DNA of 64,000 nucleotides from Paracidovorax wautersii (GTDB lineage: Bacteria > Pseudomonadota > Gammaproteobacteria > Burkholderiales > Burkholderiaceae_C): positions 1 through 64,000 of the forward strand of contig NZ_FONX01000007.1 of NCBI RefSeq assembly GCF_900113035.1, given 5' to 3'. Shown in pieces: positions 8,810 through 17,424 of the stretch (within the stretch, counting starts at the first letter, position 1; each line of letters opens with the position of its first letter). The position numbers were made by a program, and so were the translations under genes. The notes under the pieces were generated by a model. It searched no databases. It saw nothing but the letters and a program-made list of their open reading frames with translations, and was not told the origin of the DNA.

Positions 8810-9895
8810 ATGACGCACAACTCTTCCCCCGCCTATATGCCGCCCCGGCCCGCTGCCGATGCTCCCCTGCACATCGTCGTGCCGCTGCGCCCCGGCGCCG
8901 ACCTGGACCAGCTGCGCGCCAAGCTCGACGCCGTGCCGCACCTGCGGCAGCGCGCCGTGCGCTGGCATGTGCCTCGCGCGCGGGCCGACATCGTGCAGCT
9001 GTCGCTGGAGGCCGCGCGCAGCGCCAAGGCCGACGGAGGCCTGGTGATTGCGGCCGGCGGCGACGGCACCATCAATGCCGTGGCTACCGCCGCCTGGGCC
9101 GAGGGTGTGCCCATGGGCGTGCTGCCGATGGGCACCTTCAACTATTTCGCCCGCGACCAGTCGCTCTCGCTGGAGCCGCAACAGGCCGTGCAGGACGTGC
9201 TCACCGCGCTCGAAGGCGGCGACATGCGGCCGGTGGGCGTGGGCTTCGTCAACCAGCGCATGTTCCTGGTCAACGCCAGCGTGGGCCTCTACCCGCGCCT
9301 GCTGGACAACCGGGAGCGCGCCTCGCGCCGCTTCGGGCGCACGCGGCTGGTGGCGATCCTTTCTTCGATCTGGAGCGTGCTGCGCGGCAGCGCCTCGCGC
9401 CGCTGGCGCGTGTCGGTGCAGCCCGAAGAGGGCGCGCCGCTGCAGCAGCAGGAGCACCTGGTTTCCACGCTTTTCGTGGGCAACAACCGGCTGCAGCTGG
9501 AGCAGGTGGGCATCGCCGAGGCGCAGGACGTGGCCGGCGGCGACCGGCTGGCCGTGGTGCTGCTGCGCCCGCCCGAGGGCGATGCCTCCACGGCCCGCAT
9601 GGTGGGCAACGCCATCCTGGGCAAGCTGGGGCAGGACGAATCGGTCACCAGCCTGGCCTGCACCGAGATGGTGGCCGAGCCCGCCAGCTGGAAGCCGCAG
9701 CGCGTCAAGGTCGCCTTCGACGGCGAGCGCGAATGGATGCCGCCCCCGATCCGCTTCCGCGTGGGCGAGCGCCCCCTGTGGCTGGTGGCGCCCACGGCCA
9801 CCGCCAAGGATGACGACCCGGTGCCCGAAACCGCAGCCGCGGCCGCCGAGCCGGAACCCGCCCCCGTGCCGCCCGCCGGGCTCGCCCCCGCCTGA
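8810..9895 (+). CDS. Diacylglycerol kinase catalytic-domain (lipid kinase) protein
   Basis: This 361-residue soluble kinase of the DAGK/YegS family phosphorylates diacylglycerol or a related lipid or sphingoid base with ATP. The glycine-rich nucleotide loop is GGDGT at 83-87, followed by the family motif LPMGTFNYFARD. The C-terminal half matches the usual beta-sandwich domain, and the last 35 residues are a low-complexity Ala/Pro/Glu tail. ATG 8810 was chosen because the longer upstream frame crosses the divergent promoter. It is followed after 10 bp by a metallophosphoesterase, probably co-transcribed. Confidence 0.85.
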   Translation: MTHNSSPAYMPPRPAADAPLHIVVPLRPGADLDQLRAKLDAVPHLRQRAVRWHVPRARADIVQLSLEAARSAKADGGLVIAAGGDGTINAVATAAWAEGVPMGVLPMGTFNYFARDQSLSLEPQQAVQDVLTALEGGDMRPVGVGFVNQRMFLVNASVGLYPRLLDNRERASRRFGRTRLVAILSSIWSVLRGSASRRWRVSVQPEEGAPLQQQEHLVSTLFVGNNRLQLEQVGIAEAQDVAGGDRLAVVLLRPPEGDASTARMVGNAILGKLGQDESVTSLACTEMVAEPASWKPQRVKVAFDGEREWMPPPIRFRVGERPLWLVAPTATAKDDDPVPETAAAAAEPEPAPVPPAGLAPA

Positions 9896-9905
9896 GGCCG
9901 CGCGC

Positions 9906-10718
9906 ATGAGCGTCCTGCTGCACATCTCCGACCTGCATTTCGGCGCCCACGACCCGGCCGTGTGCGACGCGGTGGCCCGCCTCACGGCGCGGCTGGGCGT
10001 GCGCGTGCTGGTGGTGTCGGGCGACCTGACCCAGCGCGCGCTGCCGGCGCAGTTCGAGCAGGCCCACGCCTTCATCACCGCCCTGCCGGCGGAGCACCGC
10101 CTGGTGCTGCCCGGCAACCACGACGTGCCGCTCTTCGCCTGGTGGGAGCGCCTGGGCGGCCATGCCTACGACCGCTATGCGCGCTGGTGGGGCGATGCCC
10201 TGGAGCCCGCCTGCGAGGCCGACGGCTTCGCGGTGGTGGGCGTGAACACCACGCGCTGGTGGCGCCACCAGCGCGGCAGCCTGTCGGTGCGGCAGATCGA
10301 TGCGGTGGCCGAGCGCCTGGCCGCGGCCCGGCCCGGCACCTGGCGCATCGTGGCCAGCCATCACCCGCTGGTCGCCGTGCACCCGCAGGACCGCAGCCAC
10401 CGCCCGCACCGCGCCGAACGCGCCCTGGCGCGCTGGAGCGCGGCCGGGGCCGACCTGCTGCTCTCGGGCCACGCCCACGAGCCGGGGCTGGTGGAGCCTA
10501 TCAGCGGCCTCTGGTCGGCCCAGGCGGGCACGGCGGTGTCGGTGCGGCTGCGCGCCAGCGCGCCCAACAGCCTCATCACGCTGGAGCGCCTGCCGGCGCC
10601 CGAGGGCCGGGGCGACCAGCGCTGGCTGACGCGCTGGGACTATGTGCGCGACGCGGGCGAATTCCTGCCGGTGGAGCGGCACGACCTGAGCCGCACCTCG
10701 CCCCTCGCCGCTGGCTGA
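9906..10718 (+). CDS. Calcineurin-like metallophosphoesterase
   Basis: This 270-residue cytoplasmic phosphoesterase shows the five metal-binding blocks of the calcineurin fold: DLH (Asp9, His11), GDLTQ, GNHD, SHHPL and GHAHEPG. The family includes 3',5'-cAMP phosphodiesterase CpdA and UDP-diacylglucosamine hydrolases; the arrangement here is CpdA-like, but the substrate cannot be assigned. It starts 10 bp after the lipid kinase stop, so a role in lipid metabolism is plausible. Its stop lies only 15 bp from the convergent ureD stop. Confidence 0.8.
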   Translation: MSVLLHISDLHFGAHDPAVCDAVARLTARLGVRVLVVSGDLTQRALPAQFEQAHAFITALPAEHRLVLPGNHDVPLFAWWERLGGHAYDRYARWWGDALEPACEADGFAVVGVNTTRWWRHQRGSLSVRQIDAVAERLAAARPGTWRIVASHHPLVAVHPQDRSHRPHRAERALARWSAAGADLLLSGHAHEPGLVEPISGLWSAQAGTAVSVRLRASAPNSLITLERLPAPEGRGDQRWLTRWDYVRDAGEFLPVERHDLSRTSPLAAG

Positions 10719-10733
10719 GGCGGCTTCAAGCAA

Positions 10734-11564
10734 CTACATCGACCAGATGCGTGGCCGCTCGGCCGGCAATTGCCAGAGTTCGGCGCGCCACGCGGCCCAC
10801 ACGCGCTGCAGCAGCGCCATGGCGGGCTCCACCACCGGGGCCAGGGCGCGCACCACGACCACGCGGTCGTTGGGCGCGGTGGCGCCGGCCAGGGGCGCGA
10901 GCGCATCGGCATCGATCACGGCGCGCGCGCAGTCCAGCGCGGCTTCGCGCCGCTCGCGCGAAAGCGGCGAGCCCGCCACGAAGAAGAGCGATGCGAGGCA
11001 GCGGTGCCCGGCGAGACCCAGCGGCCCGTCCATCAGCAGCGCGTCGGCGGCGTCGATGCGGCCGCGTTCCAGCCACAGGCCCGACACCTCGATGTGCTGC
11101 TGCAGGCGCCCCTGCGTGAACGGCTTGCCCGCGTGCGGCAGGCCGAAGGCGGCCACGTCCAGGCCGATCATCTCGGCGCCGGGCGCCAGCTCCATGGTCA
11201 GGCGGTTCTCGGCGTTGCAGGCGTCGAAGCACAGGGCTTCGAGCGGCAGCCATTCCAGGCGCGCGCCGGGCTCCAGCACCGCATGCGTGCGCTGCAGCGC
11301 CAGCGGCCCGAGCGAGCGGTAGAAGCGCGTGGCGCCGGGCGTGGTCACCAGGCCGTGCGCGCCTTCGCCCACGCGCAGGGCGATGTCCAGCGTGTCGCCG
11401 CCCACCAGCCCGCCGGGCGGGTGGACCAGCACGTTGTGGCAGACCGCGTCGCCCTCGGGGTAGAGGCTTTGCAGGATGCGCAGCGGCCCGCTGTGCTCGA
11501 AGCGGGCGACGGTGCGGCCGTGTTCGCGGCGGTAGTCCAGTTGCAGGCGGGCGTGCCAGGTCAT
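10734..11564 (-). CDS. ureD: Urease accessory protein UreD, without adjacent urease genes
   Basis: This 276-residue UreD (UreH) is the scaffold that binds apo-urease and works with UreF and UreG to load nickel. Recognisable family blocks are HNVLVHPPGGLVGGD, TTPGATRFYRS, EWLPLEALCFD and the C-terminal RIW. Length and both ends are normal, so the gene looks intact. ureD normally leads ureABC, but here the next gene is a convergent phosphoesterase 15 bp away. Its upstream neighbour on the same strand is a deaminase, across an 84-bp gap containing a short repeat. It is expected to act on urease encoded elsewhere. Confidence 0.9.
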   Translation of the reverse strand: MTWHARLQLDYRREHGRTVARFEHSGPLRILQSLYPEGDAVCHNVLVHPPGGLVGGDTLDIALRVGEGAHGLVTTPGATRFYRSLGPLALQRTHAVLEPGARLEWLPLEALCFDACNAENRLTMELAPGAEMIGLDVAAFGLPHAGKPFTQGRLQQHIEVSGLWLERGRIDAADALLMDGPLGLAGHRCLASLFFVAGSPLSRERREAALDCARAVIDADALAPLAGATAPNDRVVVVRALAPVVEPAMALLQRVWAAWRAELWQLPAERPRIWSM

Positions 11565-11573
11565 GCGGTGCGT

Positions 11574-11640
11574 GCTATCGAATGAAGAGCGGAACGCGCA
11601 TGATATACGGGCGCTGCAGCCCGTCTGGGCTGTAAAAGCC
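11574..11640. repeat. Short dispersed palindromic repeat
   Basis: The stretch starts with GCTATCGAATGAAGAGC and contains a CAGCCC/GGGCTG hairpin (11617-11632). It fills the gap between ureD and the deaminase gene. It resembles the other GCTATC-containing intergenic repeats in the window. Confidence 0.45.
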
Positions 11641-11648
11641 GGTGCCGC

Positions 11649-12173
11649 TCAGGCCTTCCACGCGCCGACGTGCGAGGCCGAGGCCTCGTCGATCAGCGCC
11701 GGGCCGATGCAATCGATGGGGTGGGGCGAGGCGTCGAACACGTCGCGGCAGGAGAGCTCGGCGTCGCGCTGGTCCTGCCGCTCGCCGCGGAAGGCGCGCA
11801 GGCGTTCGGCGTCGATGCCATAGACCACCCGGCCGATGTTGGACCAGAAGATGGCGCCTGCGCACATCACGCAGGGCTCGCCCGACGAATACAGCGTGGC
11901 CTCGGCGAGCGTGTCGCGCCCGTGCGCGGGGCTGGCGACGCGGATCGCCGACGTCTCGGCATGCGCGGTGCAGTCGCCGGTCTCGCCGTTGGCGTTCCAG
12001 GCCTCGGCCAGCAGCGTGCCGTCGGCCGCCACGATGACGGCGCCGAAGGGGCGGTTGCCGCGCGCCCGCGCCTTGTCGGCCAGGGCGATGGCCTGGCGCA
12101 GGTAGCGGCCGTCGCGCTCGTCCAGCGGCACTTCGGCGGGGAGCGGGGGCAGGGCGGTGGCGAGCGCGCTCAT
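11649..12173 (-). CDS. Cytidine/guanine deaminase-family nucleobase deaminase
   Basis: This is a 174-residue zinc deaminase of the CDA/TadA fold. The catalytic HAE is at residues 71-73 and the zinc-binding PCxxC at 100-104 (Cys101, Cys104). The length and CVMCAGAIFW block fit the bacterial guanine/cytosine/TadA-like single-domain group, and the free-standing metabolic context favours guanine or another nucleobase over tRNA editing. Its start overlaps the stop of the upstream ABC binding protein by 4 nt (ATGA), so the two are translationally coupled. With ureD downstream, the cluster hints at releasing nitrogen from nucleobases, but the substrate is not established. Confidence 0.8.
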   Translation of the reverse strand: MSALATALPPLPAEVPLDERDGRYLRQAIALADKARARGNRPFGAVIVAADGTLLAEAWNANGETGDCTAHAETSAIRVASPAHGRDTLAEATLYSSGEPCVMCAGAIFWSNIGRVVYGIDAERLRAFRGERQDQRDAELSCRDVFDASPHPIDCIGPALIDEASASHVGAWKA

Positions 12174-13216
12174 GCGGCCACCTTGCGCTCGGCCGCCGCG
12201 GGCAGGAAGGCGGGGTTGAAGACGCGCTCGGGCGCGGGCTTGCGCGCCAGGCCGAACACGGTGGCGACTTCATCCACCTGGCGGGCCAGCACGGCGGGCG
12301 CGACGGCGCCCAGGCCGATGGCCTGCGTCTCGGCCGTGTTCAGGTACTGGCGCGTGATGCCCCAGCGCTCGCGCTCCACATCCATGTTCAGGATGGGCTC
12401 GCGGGCCTTGATGGCGGCCAGCGCCGCATCGGGCTGGGCCAGCGTTTCGCGCAGGGCGCGGTTGCTGGCGCGCAGGAAGGCGCGGGCGGCGTCGGGTTTT
12501 TCTTGCAGCAGCTTGCCGGCCAGCAGGGCGTTGCCGTAGAGCTGCAGGCCGGCGCGGCTGTATTCGAGCACCGCCAGGTCCTTGGGCGGGATGCGGGCGA
12601 AGAGCGAGACGGCGGAGTCGTGGAAGTAGGTGGCGGCATCGACGTCGCCGCGCACCATGACGTTGTCGCGCGCGCTGAAATCGGTGGTCACCCACTCGAA
12701 CAGGTCGGGCCCGGTCTTGAGCGCCCGCGCCACCATGGGCCAGCTGCGGCGGGTGGATTCGACGGCCGCTGCCGCCACGCGCTTGCCCTTGAGCGAGAGG
12801 AAGTCTTCGGTGATGCCCCGGTCCCGCCGCCCGATGATGACGAAGGGCGCGCGGTTGTAATACTGATAGACGGCCTGCACGGGCGTCTCGGGGTTCTGCG
12901 CGTGGAATTCGACCAGCGCGCTGAGGTCGCCCAGGCCCAGGTCATAGGCGCCGCTGGCCACGCGGGTGATGGAGGCCACCGAGCCCGAGCCCACGTCGAT
13001 GGACACGTCCAGCCCCTCGTCCTTGTAGTAGCCCTTGGCCAGCGCCAGGAAGAAGGGCGAGGTCTGGCTGGTCACGCGGAAGTCGAGCGTGAACTTCAGC
13101 GGCACGAGGCTGCGCTGCGCGTGGACGGCGGGCGCGAGGCCCAGGCCCAGCGGGGCGCCCACGGCGGCGGCGATGGAGGTGGAAAGGCTGCTGGAGAGGA
13201 AGTGGCGGCGTTGCAT
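12170..13216 (-). CDS. ABC transporter substrate-binding protein, NMT1/TauA-like
   Basis: This is a 348-residue periplasmic binding protein. An export signal is present (MQRRHFLSSSLSTS, hydrophobic core, cleavage near AVHAQ), followed by the NMT1/THI5-like fold with FFLALAKGYYKDEGLDV and GAYDLGLGDLSALVEF. It is paralogous to the binding protein at 34195-35229. No permease or ATPase gene lies next to it, so it either shares the membrane components at 32.5-34.1 kb or has lost them. The coupled deaminase suggests a pyrimidine or purine-like ligand. The start at 13216 gives a proper signal peptide; the longer frame upstream does not. Confidence 0.8.
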   Translation of the reverse strand: MQRRHFLSSSLSTSIAAAVGAPLGLGLAPAVHAQRSLVPLKFTLDFRVTSQTSPFFLALAKGYYKDEGLDVSIDVGSGSVASITRVASGAYDLGLGDLSALVEFHAQNPETPVQAVYQYYNRAPFVIIGRRDRGITEDFLSLKGKRVAAAAVESTRRSWPMVARALKTGPDLFEWVTTDFSARDNVMVRGDVDAATYFHDSAVSLFARIPPKDLAVLEYSRAGLQLYGNALLAGKLLQEKPDAARAFLRASNRALRETLAQPDAALAAIKAREPILNMDVERERWGITRQYLNTAETQAIGLGAVAPAVLARQVDEVATVFGLARKPAPERVFNPAFLPAAAERKVAA

Positions 13217-13719
13217 GGCGGATGCTCTTCGGTTCGGACGACAGTTCGGTCGAATGGCCGGCGCGCAGGGTGGCATGCACCCCCGCGGACGGTGCGAACG
13301 AGCAATTTCCGGGCGCCGCCGGGTGTTGCATGGCCGGCTGCGCTGAACGCTTCTACTCGGCAGAGGCCATTGCATGAAGCGTGCCGGCCCGCACGGGCAT
13401 GCAGGCAGGCCGGCATGCGCCGCTCTGGTGCGAAGGCATTGGCCTGTGAATTGCTTGCCGGTAGCGCGAGAGTAGAAGCGTTCAGTTCGGCCGCCACGGG
13501 CTTGCTTGCAAGCCTGCGGGGCCGGCGGGTCATTGCTCTTGAAGCCGGTGCCAGCCGGATGCGCGTGCCGCGCCCCATCGTGGGTTCGGGCCGCACCCGG
13601 CCGGTGCCTCGTTCCTTCAAGAGCCCGTGGCGCCGCGTGCGCCCTGCCTGCATTGCCGGCCCTGCCGCAGCGCCATGGGTTCTTGTGCCTCACCACCACC
13701 CGAACCGAGGATCGCGCCC
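13217..13719. other. Divergent intergenic region with nested inverted repeats
   Basis: These 503 bp separate the binding-protein gene from the divergent oxygenase gene, and no gene was found. They contain widely spaced perfect inverted repeats: TGAACGCTTCTACT (13344-13357) against its complement at 13471-13484, and GCTCTTGAAG (13535-13544) against CTTCAAGAGC (13615-13624). Another inverted pair around CCGAACTG lies near 13231-13252. These could be operator pairs for looping or remnants of repeats. No promoter could be fixed. Confidence 0.5.
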
Positions 13720-14763
13720 ATGACCGCCCCCACGCTTTCTCCTGCCGCTGCCACCCCCACCCCCGTCTATGAACCCGCCAACGCCCAGGGCGTGATCGCC
13801 GAGCTGGAAAAGGAAGCCCGCATGGGCGGCCTGGGCGAGGAAACCAACGCCCGCGAGGTGCGTTGCATCGACATCTCCGACTTCGACGCGCGCAAGGAAG
13901 AGATCGCCGAGGCGCTCTGGAGCGCGTCGGTGGAGATCGGCTTCTTCCAGGTCTCGGGCCACGGCATTCCGCTGGAGGACATCCGCGCCGCCTTCGCGCG
14001 GGCCGAGCGCTTCTTCGCGCTGCCTGCCGAGACCAAGGCGCAGTGGCCGCTGGCGCGCAATGCGGGCTGGGAGCACAAGGCGCAGATCCGCCCCTCCACC
14101 CGCACGCCGGACCAGAAGGAGTCCTACCAGGTCACGCGTCCGCGCATGGCGGGCCTCTGGCCGACCGAAGAAGAGCTGCCGGGCTTCCAGGAAGCCACGC
14201 TGCGCTTCGAGGCGCAGTGCTGGCAGGTGGCGATGCAGCTGCTCTCGTGCTTCGCCTGGAAGCTGGGCTTCGCGCCCGACTTCTTCACCCGCGCCCACGA
14301 CCCCTCGGTGCCCGCCTACCAGAGCACGCTGCGCATGCTGCACTACTTCGCTGTCGATCCCGCGCTGAAGGACGAACTGGGCCTGTGGCGCGCTGGCGCG
14401 CATACCGACTTCGACTGCCTCACGCTGCTCTTCCAGCGCGCCGGCCAGGGCGGGCTGCAGGTGCTGCCGGGCAAGGAGATGGAAGGCCGCGCCTGGACGC
14501 CGGTGGACCCGATCGAGGGCGTCATCACCTGCAACATCGGCGACATGCTGATGCGCTGGAGCGATGACCAGCTGCCCAGCAACTTCCACCGCGTGCGCAA
14601 CCCGCTGCCGCACGAATACCAGGGCGCGCGCTACAGCCTGGCCTTCTTCGCGCAGGCCAATGAAGACGCGGTGATCGAAGGCCCGGCGAAGAAGCACCCG
14701 CCGATCACCGGGGCCGAATACCTGCGCCAGCGCATCAGCGCCAACTTCTCCAACCGCTATTGA
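13720..14763 (+). CDS. 2-oxoglutarate/Fe(II) oxygenase, isopenicillin N synthase family
   Basis: This 347-residue non-haem iron dioxygenase has the facial triad His228-x-Asp230 and His290 (SNFHRV). The R-Y-S motif (Arg304, Ser306) binds the 2-oxoglutarate carboxylate. The N-terminal DIOX_N region carries GFFQVSGHGI. The family includes thymine hydroxylases, ethylene-forming enzyme and antibiotic synthases, so the reaction cannot be named. The gene is divergent from the deaminase/binding-protein pair, which makes nucleobase hydroxylation a reasonable guess. The ATG at 13720 follows GAGG; earlier in-frame codons read into the intergenic repeats. Confidence 0.8.
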   Translation: MTAPTLSPAAATPTPVYEPANAQGVIAELEKEARMGGLGEETNAREVRCIDISDFDARKEEIAEALWSASVEIGFFQVSGHGIPLEDIRAAFARAERFFALPAETKAQWPLARNAGWEHKAQIRPSTRTPDQKESYQVTRPRMAGLWPTEEELPGFQEATLRFEAQCWQVAMQLLSCFAWKLGFAPDFFTRAHDPSVPAYQSTLRMLHYFAVDPALKDELGLWRAGAHTDFDCLTLLFQRAGQGGLQVLPGKEMEGRAWTPVDPIEGVITCNIGDMLMRWSDDQLPSNFHRVRNPLPHEYQGARYSLAFFAQANEDAVIEGPAKKHPPITGAEYLRQRISANFSNRY

Positions 14764-14795
14764 GTCGGTCGGTTTTCAAGGCCTTATCGGCCTGC

Positions 14796-14841
14796 AGCGC
14801 TTGCGGATCAAGCGCTGATAGCTATCTTTTCGATAGCTTTT
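14796..14841. repeat. Short dispersed palindromic repeat
   Basis: There are two adjacent hairpins. AGCGCTTG (14796-14803) pairs with CAAGCGCT (14809-14816), and GCTATC (14821-14826) pairs with GATAGC (14832-14837). The element lies between two convergent genes and could also end transcription. Variants occur near 11574, 34105, 47155 and 62865. Confidence 0.6.
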
Positions 14842-14845
14842 CGGC

Positions 14846-15652
14846 TCAGGCCGCAGGCAGGTACGGCTTGAGCCAGCCCAGCCCGTCGCTGGTGGCGTGC
14901 GGCGCCGTGCCGCGCGCGGGGCGGTATTCGCAGCCGATCCAGCCGTCATAGCCCAGCGTGTCGAGCAGCCGGAACAGATAGGGGTAGTTCACCTCGCCCA
15001 CATCGGGCTCGTGCCGCTCGGGCACGCCCGCGATCTGCAGGTGGCCGACGCGGCCGGTGGGCAGGTACTGGCTGATCTTCGCCGCCAGGTCGCCTTCGAC
15101 GATCTGGCAGTGGTAGAGGTCCATCTGCACCTGCACGTTGGGCGCGCCGATCTCGGCGATGAGCGCATGGGCCTGGTCCTGACGGCTCAGGAAAAAGCCC
15201 GGCATGTCGCGGCCGTTGATGGGCTCCAGCAGGATGTGGATGCCGTGCGGCGCGGCCTGCGCGGCGGCATGGCGCAGGTTGGCGATGTAGGTGGCGCGCA
15301 TGACGGCAGCGTCGGCGCCCTGCGGCACCAGGCCGGCCATCACGTGGATGCGCGGGCACTGCAGGGCCTGCGCGTATTCGATGGCCTGGGCGATGCCGGC
15401 GCGGAATTCGGCCTCGCGCCCCGGCAGGCAGGCGATGCCGCGCTCGCCCGCGTCCCAGTCGCCGGGCGGGGCGTTGAACAGCACCTGCTGCAGGCCCAGC
15501 GTGCGCAGGCGCTGGGCCAGTTCCGGTGCAGGCCAGGCGTAGGGGAACAAATATTCGACCGCCTCGAAGCCGTCGCGGGCGGCGGCGGCGAAGCGGTCGA
15601 GGAAGTCCAGGTCGTTGTAGAGCATGGACAGGTTGGCGGCGAAGCGGGGCAT
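14846..15652 (-). CDS. otnI: 2-oxo-tetronate isomerase OtnI (hydroxypyruvate isomerase family)
   Basis: This 268-residue TIM-barrel isomerase matches Hyi/OtnI length and blocks: [11 protein letters not shown] at the start, [24 protein letters not shown] and EYRP near the end, supplying the metal-binding Glu/Asp/His residues. In the acid-sugar pathway OtnI converts 2-oxo-tetronate to 3-oxo-tetronate. With ltnD, otnK and otnC on the same strand upstream, this assignment is preferred over hydroxypyruvate isomerase. It is the last gene of the operon. Confidence 0.85.
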   Translation of the reverse strand: MPRFAANLSMLYNDLDFLDRFAAAARDGFEAVEYLFPYAWPAPELAQRLRTLGLQQVLFNAPPGDWDAGERGIACLPGREAEFRAGIAQAIEYAQALQCPRIHVMAGLVPQGADAAVMRATYIANLRHAAAQAAPHGIHILLEPINGRDMPGFFLSRQDQAHALIAEIGAPNVQVQMDLYHCQIVEGDLAAKISQYLPTGRVGHLQIAGVPERHEPDVGEVNYPYLFRLLDTLGYDGWIGCEYRPARGTAPHATSDGLGWLKPYLPAA

Positions 15653-15677
15653 GGGCTGTGTCCTTGGAAATGACGGT

Positions 15678-16691
15678 TCAGAGGCGCGGCGCGGTGGCCA
15701 GCAGTTCGGCCAGCTGGTCGCGGTAGAAACGCGCCTGCAGGGCGGTGGCGTGGCCGGTGGTGTCGGCCGCCGTCGGGATCATGTGGTGCCGGGCGTGCGG
15801 GATGCGCGCGATGGCGGCTTCCAGCAGGCCGAGTTCGGGCGGGTTGCGCTCGTCGTCGGCCGAGTTGATGGCCAGCACGCGCGCGGTGATGCGCTCCAGC
15901 CCGGCGGCCGGATCGTAGCTGTGCGAAGCCTCCCACTGGTAGAGGTGGTCGTTGGCGTCGCCCGCGAAGGCCGCCTTCAGGCGCTGCTCCAGCAGTGCGT
16001 CGGCGGCCGCGCGCGTGGGCGCGAGCTGGTGCAGACCCAGGTGCCCGCCGTTGGTGGCGATGCCGTAGAACACCGAGGCGAACTGCAGGCTGCGCGGCTG
16101 CTGCGTGTAGTGGCCGCCTCGCCAGTCCGGGTCGTTGCGGATGGAGTCGGTCACCAGGCGCCGCAGCATCCAGTTGCGGCCCGCCATGGGCGCGGGCAGC
16201 GCGGCCATGGGCACGGCGATGTCCATGAAGCCGGGATGGCGCTGCGCCCAGAGCCAAGTGTGCATGCCGCCCATCGAATAGCCCAGGACGGCGCGCAGGT
16301 GGCGGATGCCCAGGTGCTCTGCCAGCAGCCGGTGTTGCGCTGCCACCATGTCGCCATAGTCATAGGCCGGGAAGTCGGTGCGCAGGCCGTCCGACGGCTT
16401 GCTGGACCGGCCGGTGCCGATGGCGTCGGGCAGCACGATGAAGTGCTTGCGCGCATCCAGCGGCTGGCCTGGGCCGAACAGCTCGCCGGCGAAGCCGGGC
16501 CCGAGCAGGGAGTCGGCCGAGCCGTTGGTTCCGTGCAGCACCAGCACCGGCTCGCCAGCCGGGTCGCCGAGCGTGGTGTAGGCCAGCTTCAGCGCGGGCA
16601 GAACCTGGCCGGTATGGAAGCGGAAGTCATGCACCACCCATTCGCCGCGCTGCGGCGCCGGGTGGGGGGACGTGATGGGAGCGGAGGTCAT
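15678..16691 (-). CDS. Alpha/beta hydrolase, homoserine acetyltransferase (MetX)-like
   Basis: This is a 337-residue alpha/beta hydrolase. The nucleophile elbow is GYSMGG with Ser139, the oxyanion region is [10 protein letters not shown], and the acid and His are likely in NSADDERNP and TTGHAT. Overall it follows the MetX family, which also includes many plain esterases and lactonases. It sits inside the threonate operon between otnI (25 bp) and otnC (22 bp). I infer a pathway-linked task such as opening threono- or erythrono-lactone or cleaving an ester of the acid, not methionine synthesis. Confidence 0.75.
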   Translation of the reverse strand: MTSAPITSPHPAPQRGEWVVHDFRFHTGQVLPALKLAYTTLGDPAGEPVLVLHGTNGSADSLLGPGFAGELFGPGQPLDARKHFIVLPDAIGTGRSSKPSDGLRTDFPAYDYGDMVAAQHRLLAEHLGIRHLRAVLGYSMGGMHTWLWAQRHPGFMDIAVPMAALPAPMAGRNWMLRRLVTDSIRNDPDWRGGHYTQQPRSLQFASVFYGIATNGGHLGLHQLAPTRAAADALLEQRLKAAFAGDANDHLYQWEASHSYDPAAGLERITARVLAINSADDERNPPELGLLEAAIARIPHARHHMIPTAADTTGHATALQARFYRDQLAELLATAPRL

Positions 16692-16713
16692 GGCAGCAAG
16701 CGGTGCGGCGCAG

Positions 16714-17424
16714 CTACCAACTGGCGCCGAAGGTCTGGCGCAGCTCTTCGATCTGCGCTTCGGTCAGCGGCGCTGCATCGGGTAGCAGGCGGTGCAGGCG
16801 GGCGGTTTCCTCCAGCTCCTCCAGCACGGCCATGGCTTCGGCCGGGCTGCCGTGCCACACGTTGGGCCCCAGGCGCGCGAGCATCACGGCCTTGAGGTGC
16901 CGGCCCTGCGCGGCATGCCGCGCGATGGCGCGGGCCACGGCCTCGGCCGCCGCCGGGTCGCCCGGGCGGTGGTAGGCGATGTGCGGCACCCGGCCCACCT
17001 TCATCACGAAGTAGGGCGTGATGGGCGGCAGCAGTTCCGCGTCGTCCACCAGCCGCCCGCCGGCCGCGCTGTCGGCCGCCAGCGAGCAGGCCACCAGCTG
17101 CGTGCTGTGCGTGTGGATCACGCAGCGCGCCGGCTCGCCGGCCTCGGCCGTGGCGGCGTAGATGTGGCGGTGCAGCGCGATGGTCTTGCTGGCGCGGTCG
17201 CCCGACAGCTGCCGGCCTTCGGCATCCAGGCGCGCCAGCCGTTCGGGCTGCAGCGTGCCCAGGCAGGCGTCGGTGGGCGTGATGAGGTAGCCATCGGCCA
17301 GCCGCACGCTGATGTTGCCGGCGGTGGCGTGCACGTAGCCGCGCGCGAAGAGGCTCTGGCCGACCCGGCAGATCTCGGCGCGGGCGGTGTCTTCATCCAG
17401 GAAGTCGGGGGTGGGCAGGCTCAT
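16714..17424 (-). CDS. otnC: 3-oxo-tetronate 4-phosphate decarboxylase OtnC
   Basis: This 236-residue class II aldolase/adducin-family zinc enzyme has NISVR, the HTHSTQ pair of zinc-binding histidines and a later AYHRPG/H segment. In the threonate/erythronate pathway it decarboxylates 3-oxo-tetronate 4-phosphate to DHAP and CO2. Its start ATG at 17424 overlaps the otnK stop by 4 nt. Relatives of this fold include L-fuculose phosphate aldolase; the coupling to otnK and ltnD decides the call. Confidence 0.85.
   Translation of the reverse strand: MSLPTPDFLDEDTARAEICRVGQSLFARGYVHATAGNISVRLADGYLITPTDACLGTLQPERLARLDAEGRQLSGDRASKTIALHRHIYAATAEAGEPARCVIHTHSTQLVACSLAADSAAGGRLVDDAELLPPITPYFVMKVGRVPHIAYHRPGDPAAAEAVARAIARHAAQGRHLKAVMLARLGPNVWHGSPAEAMAVLEELEETARLHRLLPDAAPLTEAQIEELRQTFGASW

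Noticed and set aside
11649-12173. tRNA adenosine deaminase TadA
   Set aside because: The zinc motifs are shared, but coupling to a periplasmic binding protein gene and the divergent oxygenase favours a metabolic nucleobase deaminase.
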